A stretch of 11,936 nucleotides of DNA from the NCBI GenBank assembly GCA_947177885.1, contig CAMWWF010000052.1:1-11936 (forward strand), given 5' to 3'. The notes below the pieces were generated by a model. It was not told where the DNA came from, made no database searches, and was given only the letters and a program-made list of their open reading frames with translations. This DNA comes from an uncultured Lachnospiraceae bacterium (GTDB lineage Bacteria; Bacillota_A; Clostridia; Lachnospirales; Lachnospiraceae). Positions 4,697-11,154 of the stretch are shown here, one piece after another. The position numbers and the translations under genes are program-made. Positions within the stretch are counted from its first letter, which is position 1. Each line of letters begins with the position of its first letter.

Positions 4697-7579
4697 CTAT
4701 TCCTCCTCCGGTATGGATATTTTATGAAAAACTTTTTCCCGCACCGGATAGTCTTCCCTTATCCGCCGCTGTGCATTCTCCACCGCATCACGAAATCCCT
4801 GAGCGGACAGCCGGAGCGCGCCTGCACCCCAGATGATCATCTGCTCCAGTCTGTCGGAGGTGGCCACCGTCACATTGGCTTTCTTCGCGATCTTGTGTAC
4901 GGTCTTCTCGATATATTGATCCGCCGTCTCGGCTTCTTTTGTGTACACCACATGGATATTGTGATATTTCATCACGGAACCGGGATTTCCCTTCACCTTA
5001 TAGGCGTCAAATACCAGGATCAGCGTTACGCCCTGACAGCCCTGATAATTGCAGCAGATATCCATGAGCCGGTCCCTTGCGCTGTCAATGTTCACCTCCG
5101 ACAGACTTCGCAGGTCTTCCCATGCAAAAATAATGTTATAGCCGTCCACCAGCAGGTATTCTTCCTTCTGTTCCGCAGGGCGCAGTCTGTACTCCTTCTC
5201 CTCCTGCTTCTCCCGCCCGCCATAGACGGTACTTCCCGTATTCCTCCTATGGTATCTGTAGGGCTCGCAGTCCTGTCTGCTCTTGCCGTAGGTCCGCTGA
5301 AAGATCTCCTCTATCTCCTCCTGTGTGATATAGTCCGATCTGCGGCTCCCGCTGTCCCCCTGCTTTCCCCTGGGGCGCCATCCTGCCGCTCCTGAGGCTT
5401 TCCCGTTTCCCACTGCCCTTTGGGTTTTCGCCATATGGGGATCTCCCGCAGTTTCCCGGAAGCCTGTCTCACCTGAGACTCCCGCAGTTCCCCGAACCCC
5501 CGTCTCATCCGGGAAGCCTGTATACATTCCGTTCCTGATCCGCGATGCATCCTCCGGTGCATCTTCCGTTTTAGAAAGACCGGCCCATCCGCTCTCCACA
5601 TGGGCATATTCCGGCACCTGCCGCCAGTCCACCAGAAACCCGGCTCCATGGGCACAGAAGACGGAGGAGGAAGGATTTTCCGGATCGCTGTCAGGATCAT
5701 AGTCAAACCGGGCAAGCACTTCCTCCGTATCATGGCAGGGTTCATATCCTTTCAAAGCGCATGAAAATCTGCCATGCCCCCTGGTATAGGCACTGACCTC
5801 CCGCTGATATCCGTCCGCCTCCGCTGCCGGTACACTGCCGGTCAGAACGCTGTTCTCCCCCTCCGTCACAGGGCTGTCAAAGCTGCCGTGCATTCTCCGG
5901 ATATCCGACATTGCCCTGCCCAGCTGTTCCGTCGGCACTTCCAATGTGTAGGAAAATACCGGCTCCAACAGGACACTCTCACACTGCATCAGCCCCTGAC
6001 GCAATGCCCTGTAGGTAGCCTGGCGGAAATCGCCCCCTTCCGTGTGCTTCTGATGGGCACGCCCTGCAATGAGCGTGATCCGCATATCTGTGATGGGCGA
6101 ACCTGTAAGCACACCCAGATGCGTCTTCTCCTCCAGATGGGTCAGCACCAGTCTCTGCCAGTTCAGATCCAGTTCGTCCACACTGCATGCGGAAGCAAAC
6201 TCCAGGCCGCTGCCCGGCTCCCCCGGCTCCAGCAGCAGATGCACCTCCGCATAATGGCGCAGGGGCTCGAAATGCCCGATGCCCTCCGCGGCGGAAAGGA
6301 TGGTCTCCTTGTACACAATGCTGCCGCTTCCAAATTCCGCCTCCAGTCCGAACCGCTCCCGGATCAGACTTTTTAAGACCTCGATCTGAACCTCTCCCAT
6401 GACCTGCACATGGATCTCACCCAGAGCTTCTTTCCAGACCACCTGGAGCAGGGGCTCTTCCTCCTCCAGTTGGCGCAGCTGTCCCAGAACCTTCACCGCG
6501 TCGGCTCCCTCCGGCAGGATCACCTGATACGTCAGCACCGGAACCAAAATGGGCTGACTACTGCCGTTCTCATAGCCCAGACCCTGCCCCGCAAAGGTTC
6601 TCTTCAATCCGGTGACCGCACAGATCCCTCCCGCTTCCACAAGATCCGCCGTCTCATAACCTGCCCCGTTATAGATCCTGATCTGATCCGCCTTTTCTTC
6701 CCAGACCTCCCCGGCAGTTGAAGCACTGCCCCGGTTATCCACAATCATCTTTACTTTCAGCGCACCGCCAGTTATCTTGAGATGGGTCAGGCGATTGCCC
6801 GCCGAATCCCGGGAGATCTTATACACTCTGGCGCCGAACTCGATTCCGTACTCAGGAAGCACTGCAAATCTCCGAATACCTCTCAGCAGCTCCTCCACTC
6901 CCTGCAGATGAAGCGCCGTTCCGAAAAAGCAGGGAAATACTTTTCTTTTCCGGATCGCCTCCGCCACAGACTCCTCGGAAAGTCCGCCTGTCTCCAAATA
7001 TTCCTCCATCAGCTCTTCGTTGCACATGGCGAGATTTTCCAGAGCTTCCTCACCGCCGGGCACCTGACCCTCCAGAGATACATTGTCCTGCTCCGTAATA
7101 TCCGGATAAAACTCCACACAACCCTCATCCAGCCTCCGCTGCAGCTCCCGGAGCAGCGCCTCCCTGTCCGTCCCCGGCTGATCCATCTTGTTGACAAAGA
7201 GAAACACGGGAATCCCATATTGCTGCAACAGCTTCCACAGCGTCTGAACATGTCCCTGCACCCCGTCCGCTCCGCTGATGACAAGAATACAATAATCCAT
7301 CACCTGCAGCGTTCTCTCCATCTCCGCGCTGAAATCCACATGTCCGGGAGTGTCCAGCAGCGTAATATCCAGCCCCTCCCATTTCATAGGGGCCTGTTTG
7401 GAGAAAATAGTGATACCCCGCGCCCGCTCCATGGAAAAATTATCCAGAAAGGCATCCTTATGATCCACTCTGCCCAGTTTACGCAGTTCCCCGCAGGTAT
7501 ATAGCATTCCTTCCGCCAGTGTGGTCTTTCCCGCATCCACATGGGCACATATTCCTATCACAAGTTTATCACTCCGCAT
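4697..7579 (-). CDS. Tet(M)/EF-G-like ribosomal GTPase fused to Rae1 NYN endoribonuclease
   Basis: The product (960 aa) has three parts. Residues 1-620 are a Tet(M)/EF-G-type translational GTPase: P-loop 'AHVDAGKTT' (12-20), 'RGIT' (54-57), 'DTPGH' (76-80), 'NKMD' (130-133), beta-barrel and domain III segments, domain IV, and a C-terminal fold ending 'CALKGYEP', like Tet(M)'s LTELKGYH. Residues 625-805 are a polar, Gly/Arg/Glu-rich linker with a duplicated 12-residue unit. Residues 807-950 match Rae1/YacP, the NYN/PIN-like nuclease that cuts mRNA in the ribosomal A site: 'LLVDGYNII' (D812), 'LVFDAYKVKG' (D858), 'TKEAETADQYIEK' (D887) and 'VATSDRLEQ' (D909), so the acidic active-site set looks intact. 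At the domain IV tip, 'GRAHQKHTEGGDF' (506-518) replaces Tet(M)'s YSPVST loop, so tetracycline protection is doubtful. I chose the ATG at 7579 because an AGGAAAG-type site precedes it; the ATG at 7621 lacks one and would sit at the likely transcription start. Ribosome surveillance or rescue is inferred. Confidence 0.9.
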   Translation of the reverse strand: MRSDKLVIGICAHVDAGKTTLAEGMLYTCGELRKLGRVDHKDAFLDNFSMERARGITIFSKQAPMKWEGLDITLLDTPGHVDFSAEMERTLQVMDYCILVISGADGVQGHVQTLWKLLQQYGIPVFLFVNKMDQPGTDREALLRELQRRLDEGCVEFYPDITEQDNVSLEGQVPGGEEALENLAMCNEELMEEYLETGGLSEESVAEAIRKRKVFPCFFGTALHLQGVEELLRGIRRFAVLPEYGIEFGARVYKISRDSAGNRLTHLKITGGALKVKMIVDNRGSASTAGEVWEEKADQIRIYNGAGYETADLVEAGGICAVTGLKRTFAGQGLGYENGSSQPILVPVLTYQVILPEGADAVKVLGQLRQLEEEEPLLQVVWKEALGEIHVQVMGEVQIEVLKSLIRERFGLEAEFGSGSIVYKETILSAAEGIGHFEPLRHYAEVHLLLEPGEPGSGLEFASACSVDELDLNWQRLVLTHLEEKTHLGVLTGSPITDMRITLIAGRAHQKHTEGGDFRQATYRALRQGLMQCESVLLEPVFSYTLEVPTEQLGRAMSDIRRMHGSFDSPVTEGENSVLTGSVPAAEADGYQREVSAYTRGHGRFSCALKGYEPCHDTEEVLARFDYDPDSDPENPSSSVFCAHGAGFLVDWRQVPEYAHVESGWAGLSKTEDAPEDASRIRNGMYTGFPDETGVRGTAGVSGETGFRETAGDPHMAKTQRAVGNGKASGAAGWRPRGKQGDSGSRRSDYITQEEIEEIFQRTYGKSRQDCEPYRYHRRNTGSTVYGGREKQEEKEYRLRPAEQKEEYLLVDGYNIIFAWEDLRSLSEVNIDSARDRLMDICCNYQGCQGVTLILVFDAYKVKGNPGSVMKYHNIHVVYTKEAETADQYIEKTVHKIAKKANVTVATSDRLEQMIIWGAGALRLSAQGFRDAVENAQRRIREDYPVREKVFHKISIPEEE
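5443..5514. repeat. Two tandem 36-bp units in the GTPase-Rae1 linker
   Basis: Two diverged copies with a 36-bp period, each beginning CTCCCGCAGTT on the plus strand at 5443 and 5479, encode a duplicated 12-residue unit (ETGVRGTAG... and ETGFRETAG...) in the linker between the GTPase and nuclease domains. The frame is kept, so the repeat only lengthens the linker. Confidence 0.6.
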
Positions 7580-7834
7580 ATATATGGCTTTCCTTTCACC
7601 TTTTCCTTGACACTTCCTCATATAAGGTTTATATTAATTACGGTTCCCTGTCAACCTTGAAATATCATTTTTTTCAAGTCCGGCCGGGAATGAACCGTTA
7701 TTGTTCACACAGTGCCATCACGGAGCGTTTTTACATACCGGCCCCCTGTCTGCCCTCTTCGGGCACTCAGATCAGGATTGTGAAGGCAGCCGCTGGGGGC
7801 GGCGTGAACCATGACAGAACAATTCCATATAACC
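7580..7834. other. Divergent intergenic region between GTPase-Rae1 and the riboswitch
   Basis: No gene is credible here; open frames crossing it lack recognisable products. It holds the minus-strand promoter candidate and two small GC-rich inverted repeats on the plus strand: TGCCC/GGGCA (7751-7765) and GCCGC/GCGGC (7789-7803). Neither is followed by a T-run. A weak TATAAC (7828-7833) precedes the riboswitch, but transcription starting there would clip the aptamer's first stem, so the thiT promoter probably lies further upstream and was not identified. Confidence 0.4.
7628..7654 (-). promoter_or_regulatory. Candidate promoter of the GTPase-Rae1 gene
   Basis: On the minus strand there is a perfect -35 TTGACA (7649-7654) and a -10 TATAAA (7628-7633), separated by 15 bp, which is shorter than the ideal 17. 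Transcription would begin near 7620, giving a leader of about 40 bases to the ATG at 7579. An inverted repeat (CTTGAAA / TTTCAAG, about 7656-7678) lies directly upstream of the -35 box and might be an operator. Confidence 0.45.
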
Positions 7835-7950
7835 GCTAGGGGAGCACACTGCTGAGATTGGAGAAAGCTGCCGTCGGACACAATGTGAGCCGAAACAGAT
7901 CTTCTCCTGACCCTCATCACTTGAACCGGATAATACCGGCGTAAGGAAGC
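7835..7950 (+). ncRNA. TPP (THI-box) riboswitch aptamer
   Basis: The conserved THI-box blocks occur in order upstream of thiT: 'GCTAGGGGAGC' (7835-7845), 'GCTGAGATT' (7851-7859), 'CTGACCCTCATCACTTGAA' (7907-7925), 'CCGGATAATACCGG' (7926-7939, the pyrophosphate-sensing hairpin), and 'CGTAAGGAAGC' closing P1 with GCT/AGC. The P3 arm is extended, with GGAGAA pairing TTCTCC around a further hairpin. Thiamine pyrophosphate binding should fold the aptamer and switch the downstream thiT off. Identification rests on the signature blocks and on the gene it controls, and the two agree. Confidence 0.95.
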
Positions 7951-7957
7951 AAAAACA

Positions 7958-7980
7958 GCCTGTAATACCTGCCGACAGGC
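7958..7980 (+). other. Hairpin between the aptamer and the thiT Shine-Dalgarno
   Basis: GCCTGT (7958-7963) pairs with ACAGGC (7975-7980) around an 11-nt loop, between the end of the aptamer and the terminator-like hairpin. It probably belongs to the riboswitch expression platform, but its role is not evident from sequence alone. Confidence 0.4.
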
Positions 7981-7991
7981 CTTATTGTGCC

Positions 7992-8023
7992 CCTCCTTAG
8001 CCAATTGACAAGGAGGATTTTTT
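7992..8023 (+). terminator. Terminator-like hairpin that sequesters the thiT Shine-Dalgarno
   Basis: CCTCCTT (7992-7998) pairs perfectly with AAGGAGG (8010-8016) around an 11-nt loop. The 3' arm is also the thiT Shine-Dalgarno, seven bases before the ATG at 8024. The bases directly after the stem are A then six T's, so the structure has the form of an intrinsic terminator. AAGGAAG (7943-7949) at the 3' edge of the aptamer can pair with CCTCCTT at six of seven positions, giving a plausible alternative 'on' structure when TPP is absent. Confidence 0.7.
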
Positions 8024-8704
8024 ATGTCTGATTTCTTTGCATTTCCCACTGAGGAAAACACCTTTCAACTGACCGTCCCCGGTATCATCACCGTGACAGT
8101 CCTGATCCTGCTGCTCATTGCAGCCGCAATCCTGTTCCGCTCTGAAAAAGGGAGCACAACCAGAACAAAAATGGCCACAAAGCAGCTTGTCTTCTCCGGT
8201 GTGGCCATGGCACTGGCCCTGGTGGCCTCAGAGATCAAATTCGCCAGACTGCCTTTCGGCGGTTCCATCACCCTGTTCAGCATGTTCTTTGTCGTTCTGA
8301 TCGGATACTGGTATGGGGCAAAAGCCGGCCTGCTCACCGGTTTTGCCTATGGTCTGCTGCAATTTGTACTGGATCCCGTATTTTATTCCCCCTGGCAGAT
8401 GATCGTGGATTATCCCCTGGCATTCGGAGCCCTGGGCCTGTCCGGTTTCTTCAGTGACAGGAAACACGGACTTCTGACCGGCTATATCGCGGGAGTGCTG
8501 GGCAGGTATCTCTTTGCCCTCCTGTCGGGGGCCATCTTCTTCGCCGCCTATGCTCCTGTCCAGACACCCCTGGGTATCCTTACATACAATCTGGTCTACA
8601 ACGCTTCCTACCTCGCTCCGGAGGCAATTGTCACCGTTGTCCTTCTGGCCATCCCCGCCGTAAAGAACGCTCTGGTGAAAGTGAAGAAGCTGGCCACGGA
8701 ATAG
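8024..8704 (+). CDS. thiT: Thiamine-binding S component of an ECF transporter (ThiT)
   Basis: ThiT binds thiamine in the membrane and hands it to a shared energising module (EcfT plus two ATPases) that is encoded elsewhere. The 226-aa protein has the family blocks 'ARLPFGGSITLFSM' (74-87), 'GLLTGFAYGLLQ' (102-113), 'DYPLAFGALGLSG' (129-141), 'GRYLFALLSGAIFF' (160-173), and 'VYNASYLAPE' (191-200), the last carrying Tyr and Asn/Ser residues of the ligand pocket. Six core helices are present. An extra N-terminal helix (about residues 18-38) and a charged loop precede the core, making the protein about 35-45 residues longer than the usual 180-190. The start is fixed by AAGGAGG seven bases upstream, a site that itself lies in the riboswitch hairpin. 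Control by TPP confirms the substrate assignment. No thiamine-synthesis gene is nearby, which fits a salvage role. Confidence 0.93.
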   Translation: MSDFFAFPTEENTFQLTVPGIITVTVLILLLIAAAILFRSEKGSTTRTKMATKQLVFSGVAMALALVASEIKFARLPFGGSITLFSMFFVVLIGYWYGAKAGLLTGFAYGLLQFVLDPVFYSPWQMIVDYPLAFGALGLSGFFSDRKHGLLTGYIAGVLGRYLFALLSGAIFFAAYAPVQTPLGILTYNLVYNASYLAPEAIVTVVLLAIPAVKNALVKVKKLATE

Positions 8705-8716
8705 TATGAGAAGAGC

Positions 8717-8745
8717 TTGTATTTTGGTTGTCTGCATCCTATAAT
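8717..8745 (+). promoter_or_regulatory. Candidate promoter of the two-component operon
   Basis: TTGTAT (8717-8722) and a perfect TATAAT (8740-8745) are separated by 17 bp, giving a start near 8752 and a leader of about 110 bases. A second TATAAT (8805-8810) without a recognisable -35 lies further downstream. If used, perhaps with an activator, it would start transcription near 8817, just before the leader hairpin. Confidence 0.45.
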
Positions 8746-8770
8746 GATTACGGTACATTTTCTGCACCCT
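8728..8770 (+). repeat. Two direct repeats upstream of the response regulator
   Basis: The 13-base words TTGTCTGCATCCT (8728-8740) and TTTTCTGCACCCT (8758-8770) match at 11 of 13 positions, with a 30-bp period, about three helical turns. The first abuts the TATAAT at 8740. Paired direct repeats are the usual binding pattern of LytTR regulators, so this could be an autoregulatory site, although AgrA-type sites normally have a period close to 21 bp. Confidence 0.4.
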
Positions 8771-8778
8771 GCAGGAGC

Positions 8779-8799
8779 GGCGGTCCGAATATGACCGCC
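8779..8799 (+). other. Inverted repeat between thiT and the regulator gene
   Basis: GGCGGTC (8779-8785) and GACCGCC (8793-8799) form a 7-bp perfect stem with a 7-nt loop. No T-run follows, so it is a poor intrinsic terminator for thiT. It ends six bases before the second TATAAT and could be a protein-binding site or a weak transcript end. Confidence 0.35.
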
Positions 8800-8819
8800 C
8801 CACTTATAATACAGTCGGA

Positions 8820-8848
8820 GCAACCCATGGCCACGGGGCATGGGTTGC
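8820..8848 (+). other. Perfect 10-bp leader hairpin before the response regulator
   Basis: GCAACCCATG (8820-8829) is the exact reverse complement of CATGGGTTGC (8839-8848), with a 9-nt loop. The stem ends two bases before the AGAGG ribosome binding site (8851-8855) of the regulator gene. There is no T-run. If transcription starts from the second TATAAT, the hairpin forms the very 5' end of the mRNA, a position that commonly stabilises transcripts. Confidence 0.6.
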
Positions 8849-8864
8849 AGAGAGGAAAATAACC

Positions 8865-9593
8865 ATGTACAGGATTGGGATCTGTGATGACGATAAGGAG
8901 CTCTGTTCCGGATTAGAAGAACAAATATACCATATTGCAGGAGAATTGTCCGTGAAAGTCGAAGTCGAGGTGTGGTACTCCGGTGAAAGTATCCTGAACG
9001 ATCTGGGGAATGACACGCTGTTGGATCTGATCTTTCTGGATATTGAACTGGTTCACAGAAACGGGATATCGGTAGGCAGATTCATCCGTGACGAGATGGA
9101 TGACATGCAGACCCATATCGTGTATATTTCCTCAAAACAAAGCTATGCCATGCAATTGTTCCGGATCCAGCCGCTTGACTTTCTGATCAAGCCCGTATCC
9201 GATGAACAGTTAAGGGAAGTCCTCTCCAGGAGCCTTCGCCAAAAGCGGGATCCTGACATTTTCTTTGAGTATCAGACCGGAAGTACCGTACGCAGGATCC
9301 CCACAAGGGATATCGCCTGGTTCATGAGCATGGACAAAAAGATCAGGCTCGTGACCAGGAACGGCGAAGAGGAATTTTACGGAAAGCTGAAAAACATTTC
9401 GGAAAAGCTTCCGTCTGATTTTCTGATGATACATCAGTCCTACATCATCAATCGGCTGTACGTCAGCGAATACTCCTACGAATCCGTAAAAATGTCCGAC
9501 GGCACTGTTTTAAGCATCAGTAAGCCCTACAGAAAAAATACAAGAGAGAAAATAAAACAATATCGGAGAGCGGAAATAAATGGTGAATTATAA
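8865..9593 (+). CDS. LytTR-family response regulator (AgrA-like)
   Basis: The 242-aa product is a cytoplasmic transcription regulator. Residues 1-120 form a receiver domain with the acidic pocket 'ICDDD' (6-10), phospho-acceptor D59 in 'LIFLDIEL', the switch Ser at 'YISS' (87-90), and conserved K109 in 'FLIKP'. Residues 130-238 form a LytTR DNA-binding domain: 'IPTRDIAWFMSMDKKIRLVTRNGEEEFYGKLKNI', then 'LPSDFLMIHQSYIINRLYV' in the family's usual place, ending 'SISKPYRKNTREKIKQY'. AGAGG lies nine bases before the ATG. The gene overlaps the kinase gene by 14 nt, so the two are translationally coupled and almost certainly partners. LytTR regulators of this type control peptide-sensing, bacteriocin or surface-protein functions, but no target is evident here beyond possible autoregulation and the downstream lipoprotein. 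The evidence for the family is strong; the regulon is unknown. Confidence 0.92.
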   Translation: MYRIGICDDDKELCSGLEEQIYHIAGELSVKVEVEVWYSGESILNDLGNDTLLDLIFLDIELVHRNGISVGRFIRDEMDDMQTHIVYISSKQSYAMQLFRIQPLDFLIKPVSDEQLREVLSRSLRQKRDPDIFFEYQTGSTVRRIPTRDIAWFMSMDKKIRLVTRNGEEEFYGKLKNISEKLPSDFLMIHQSYIINRLYVSEYSYESVKMSDGTVLSISKPYRKNTREKIKQYRRAEINGEL

Positions 9594-10833
9594 TGTGTTA
9601 TCAGGATCCATCGTAAATATTCTGCACGTACTGCTGATAAAGAAACTGATGGATCTGTTTCTTCCCGCGGAGGATGGGGACGGGAAAAGATTGCAGGCCG
9701 GATTTGTCCTCTATTACCTGCTGACCACCGCTGTATACAGTATTGGGGGCATATCCGTGCCTTATGAGATATGCAATTATCTGGGAATGACGGTACTTAC
9801 GCTTTTCTGTCAGGGGACATGGAAAAAGCGGCTCTGGGTATCGCTGGTACTGTTCAGTATGGATATGGCGTGTTCTCTTGCGGTGTATTTTGCCTTTGGA
9901 CAGAATTTCATCATGAATCAGCTGGCGATCCAGACGCTTCTGCTCCTGATCTGTTTCACGGTCATAAACCATATAACCTGCCCGGCAGACAGCAGGGAAA
10001 TCGCTTTTGACAAATGGCAGACCTGTATTCTCATCGTGATCCCCGCCACAAGCGTATTTATTCTATGTACTTTGCTGTATGGGGAATCCGGTGGTACGGA
10101 GGCGCTGCTGATATGCATTTCCACTCTGATCATCAACCTGAGCGTGTTTTACCTTTATCATGTGATGGTGGAAAACTACAGGAATTTAAGGGAAAGTGAC
10201 ATATACCGGCAGCAGACATACGCATACCGGAATCAGCTGGATGTGATCATGGAGTCACAGAACCGCATTCGGTCTTTAAGGCATGATATGAAGAACCACA
10301 TACTGGCGCTGCAGATGCTTTTGCAGAAAAAGGACTGGGAGGAAGCCGACAGGTATCTGAGCTCCATGCAGGATTTCATGTCCAACCCGTCGGAGTATGT
10401 CACCACCGGAAACGATACCATGGACAGCCTGTTAAACTATAAGCTGCAAAGGGCAAATGATGTTTTAAACACGGTGGAGGCCAGGGTGAACATACCCGAA
10501 AAGCTGATACTGCACTCCTTTGACTTAAATGTGGTACTGGGAAATCTGCTCGACAACGCGATCGAGGCGGCAGACCGGACAGAAGAGAAAAAGCTGAAAA
10601 TAGCCGTCAAACTTGAGAAAGGAATTCTGTTCATCCATATCCGCAACAGCTGCCGGGACATCGCCAACGGAAAGATACAGTCTCTGGAAACAACGAAGGA
10701 GGACGCGCCGAATCACGGAATAGGTCTGGGCAATGTGCGGAGGATCATTGAAAAATATCACGGAGATATGGATCTGGTCTGTGAAAACGGAAATATGAAA
10801 ACGGACATCATAATGTACATCAAAGAGATGTGA
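9580..10833 (+). CDS. GHKL sensor histidine kinase (AgrC-like)
   Basis: The 417-aa product is a membrane sensor kinase that should autophosphorylate and pass the phosphate to the overlapping LytTR regulator. The first 200 residues hold six or seven hydrophobic helices (roughly 6-28, 41-60, 64-80, 86-107, 113-132, 147-168 and 174-196) with only short loops, as in AgrC/ComD peptide sensors. A coiled-coil linker (200-230) leads to the H box 'RSLRHDMKNH', with H235 the likely phosphorylation site. The GHKL ATPase domain follows, with the N box 'LGNLLDNAIEAA' (320-331) and the G box 'HGIGLGNVRRI' (379-389). The start at 9580 lies inside the regulator gene, with GGAG upstream. No AgrB-like processing protease or obvious signal-peptide gene is in the window, so the ligand is unknown. 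Confidence 0.9.
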   Translation: MVNYNVLSGSIVNILHVLLIKKLMDLFLPAEDGDGKRLQAGFVLYYLLTTAVYSIGGISVPYEICNYLGMTVLTLFCQGTWKKRLWVSLVLFSMDMACSLAVYFAFGQNFIMNQLAIQTLLLLICFTVINHITCPADSREIAFDKWQTCILIVIPATSVFILCTLLYGESGGTEALLICISTLIINLSVFYLYHVMVENYRNLRESDIYRQQTYAYRNQLDVIMESQNRIRSLRHDMKNHILALQMLLQKKDWEEADRYLSSMQDFMSNPSEYVTTGNDTMDSLLNYKLQRANDVLNTVEARVNIPEKLILHSFDLNVVLGNLLDNAIEAADRTEEKKLKIAVKLEKGILFIHIRNSCRDIANGKIQSLETTKEDAPNHGIGLGNVRRIIEKYHGDMDLVCENGNMKTDIIMYIKEM

Positions 10834-10918
10834 GCAGCAAATGAATCAGTTTTAGAGTTATTTTCGGCAAAAATATGGTCTGATTTCGCCAAACGTCAGA
10901 ATTTCGTCTCCTGCGCAG

Positions 10919-10924
10919 TATAAT
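10919..10924 (+). promoter_or_regulatory. Candidate -10 box for the lipoprotein gene
   Basis: A perfect TATAAT stands here in the gap after the kinase gene. The hexamer 17 bp upstream (TCAGAA, 10896-10901) is a poor -35, so activity would need an activator or the box may be fortuitous. Confidence 0.25.
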
Positions 10925-11113
10925 AAGTCCATATCCGGGACGATCCGGAACCGGATGGCCATCCACGCGGCTGTGAAGCAGTTAGGATTATAAGACTCTA
11001 TTCGCGGCATAGAGCGGCGGAATGGCTGTCCCACCCGTAGTTGTGAAGTGATCGCGAAACATTCTTTGTCAGAATGTGCATGGCAAATGATATTGAAAAT
11101 CCACAGCCGCCAA

Positions 11114-11154
11114 AGAATCTTTTCGCATTATCAGGCACAAAGAGATTCCGAGAG
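11114..11154 (-). repeat. Dispersed 41-bp repeat, right copy
   Basis: This is the reverse-complement partner of the left copy at 316-356 (36 of 41 identities by eye). It contains an imperfect inverted repeat, GAATCTTTT against AAAGAGATTC, that could fold into a hairpin of about 34 nt. On the plus strand it reads 'NLFALSGTKRFRES' in the same frame as the downstream lipoprotein, without an intervening stop. Confidence 0.75.

Noticed and set aside
4676..5395. 239-codon plus-strand open frame opposite the Rae1 domain
   Set aside because: Low-complexity Leu/His/Pro-rich translation complementary to a well-supported minus-strand domain; a shadow.
6782..7504. 240-codon plus-strand open frame opposite the GTPase domain
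   Set aside because: Complementary to conserved G motifs on the minus strand, and no family features on the plus strand.
4697..7579. Annotation as a tetracycline resistance gene
   Set aside because: Similarity to Tet(M) is real, but the drug-contacting loop differs and the nuclease fusion points to another role.
7805..7833. TGAACC-N17-TATAAC as the thiT promoter
   Set aside because: Transcription would start near 7840, removing the 5' strand of the riboswitch P1 stem; the -35 box is also weak.
7705..8061. 118-codon minus-strand open frame across the TPP riboswitch
   Set aside because: It runs antisense through the aptamer and the thiT start; its composition follows the RNA element rather than a protein.
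316..11154. Whole window as one mobile element bounded by the inverted 41-bp repeats
   Set aside because: No transposase or integrase lies between them, the enclosed genes look like ordinary chromosomal genes, and the repeats are imperfect.
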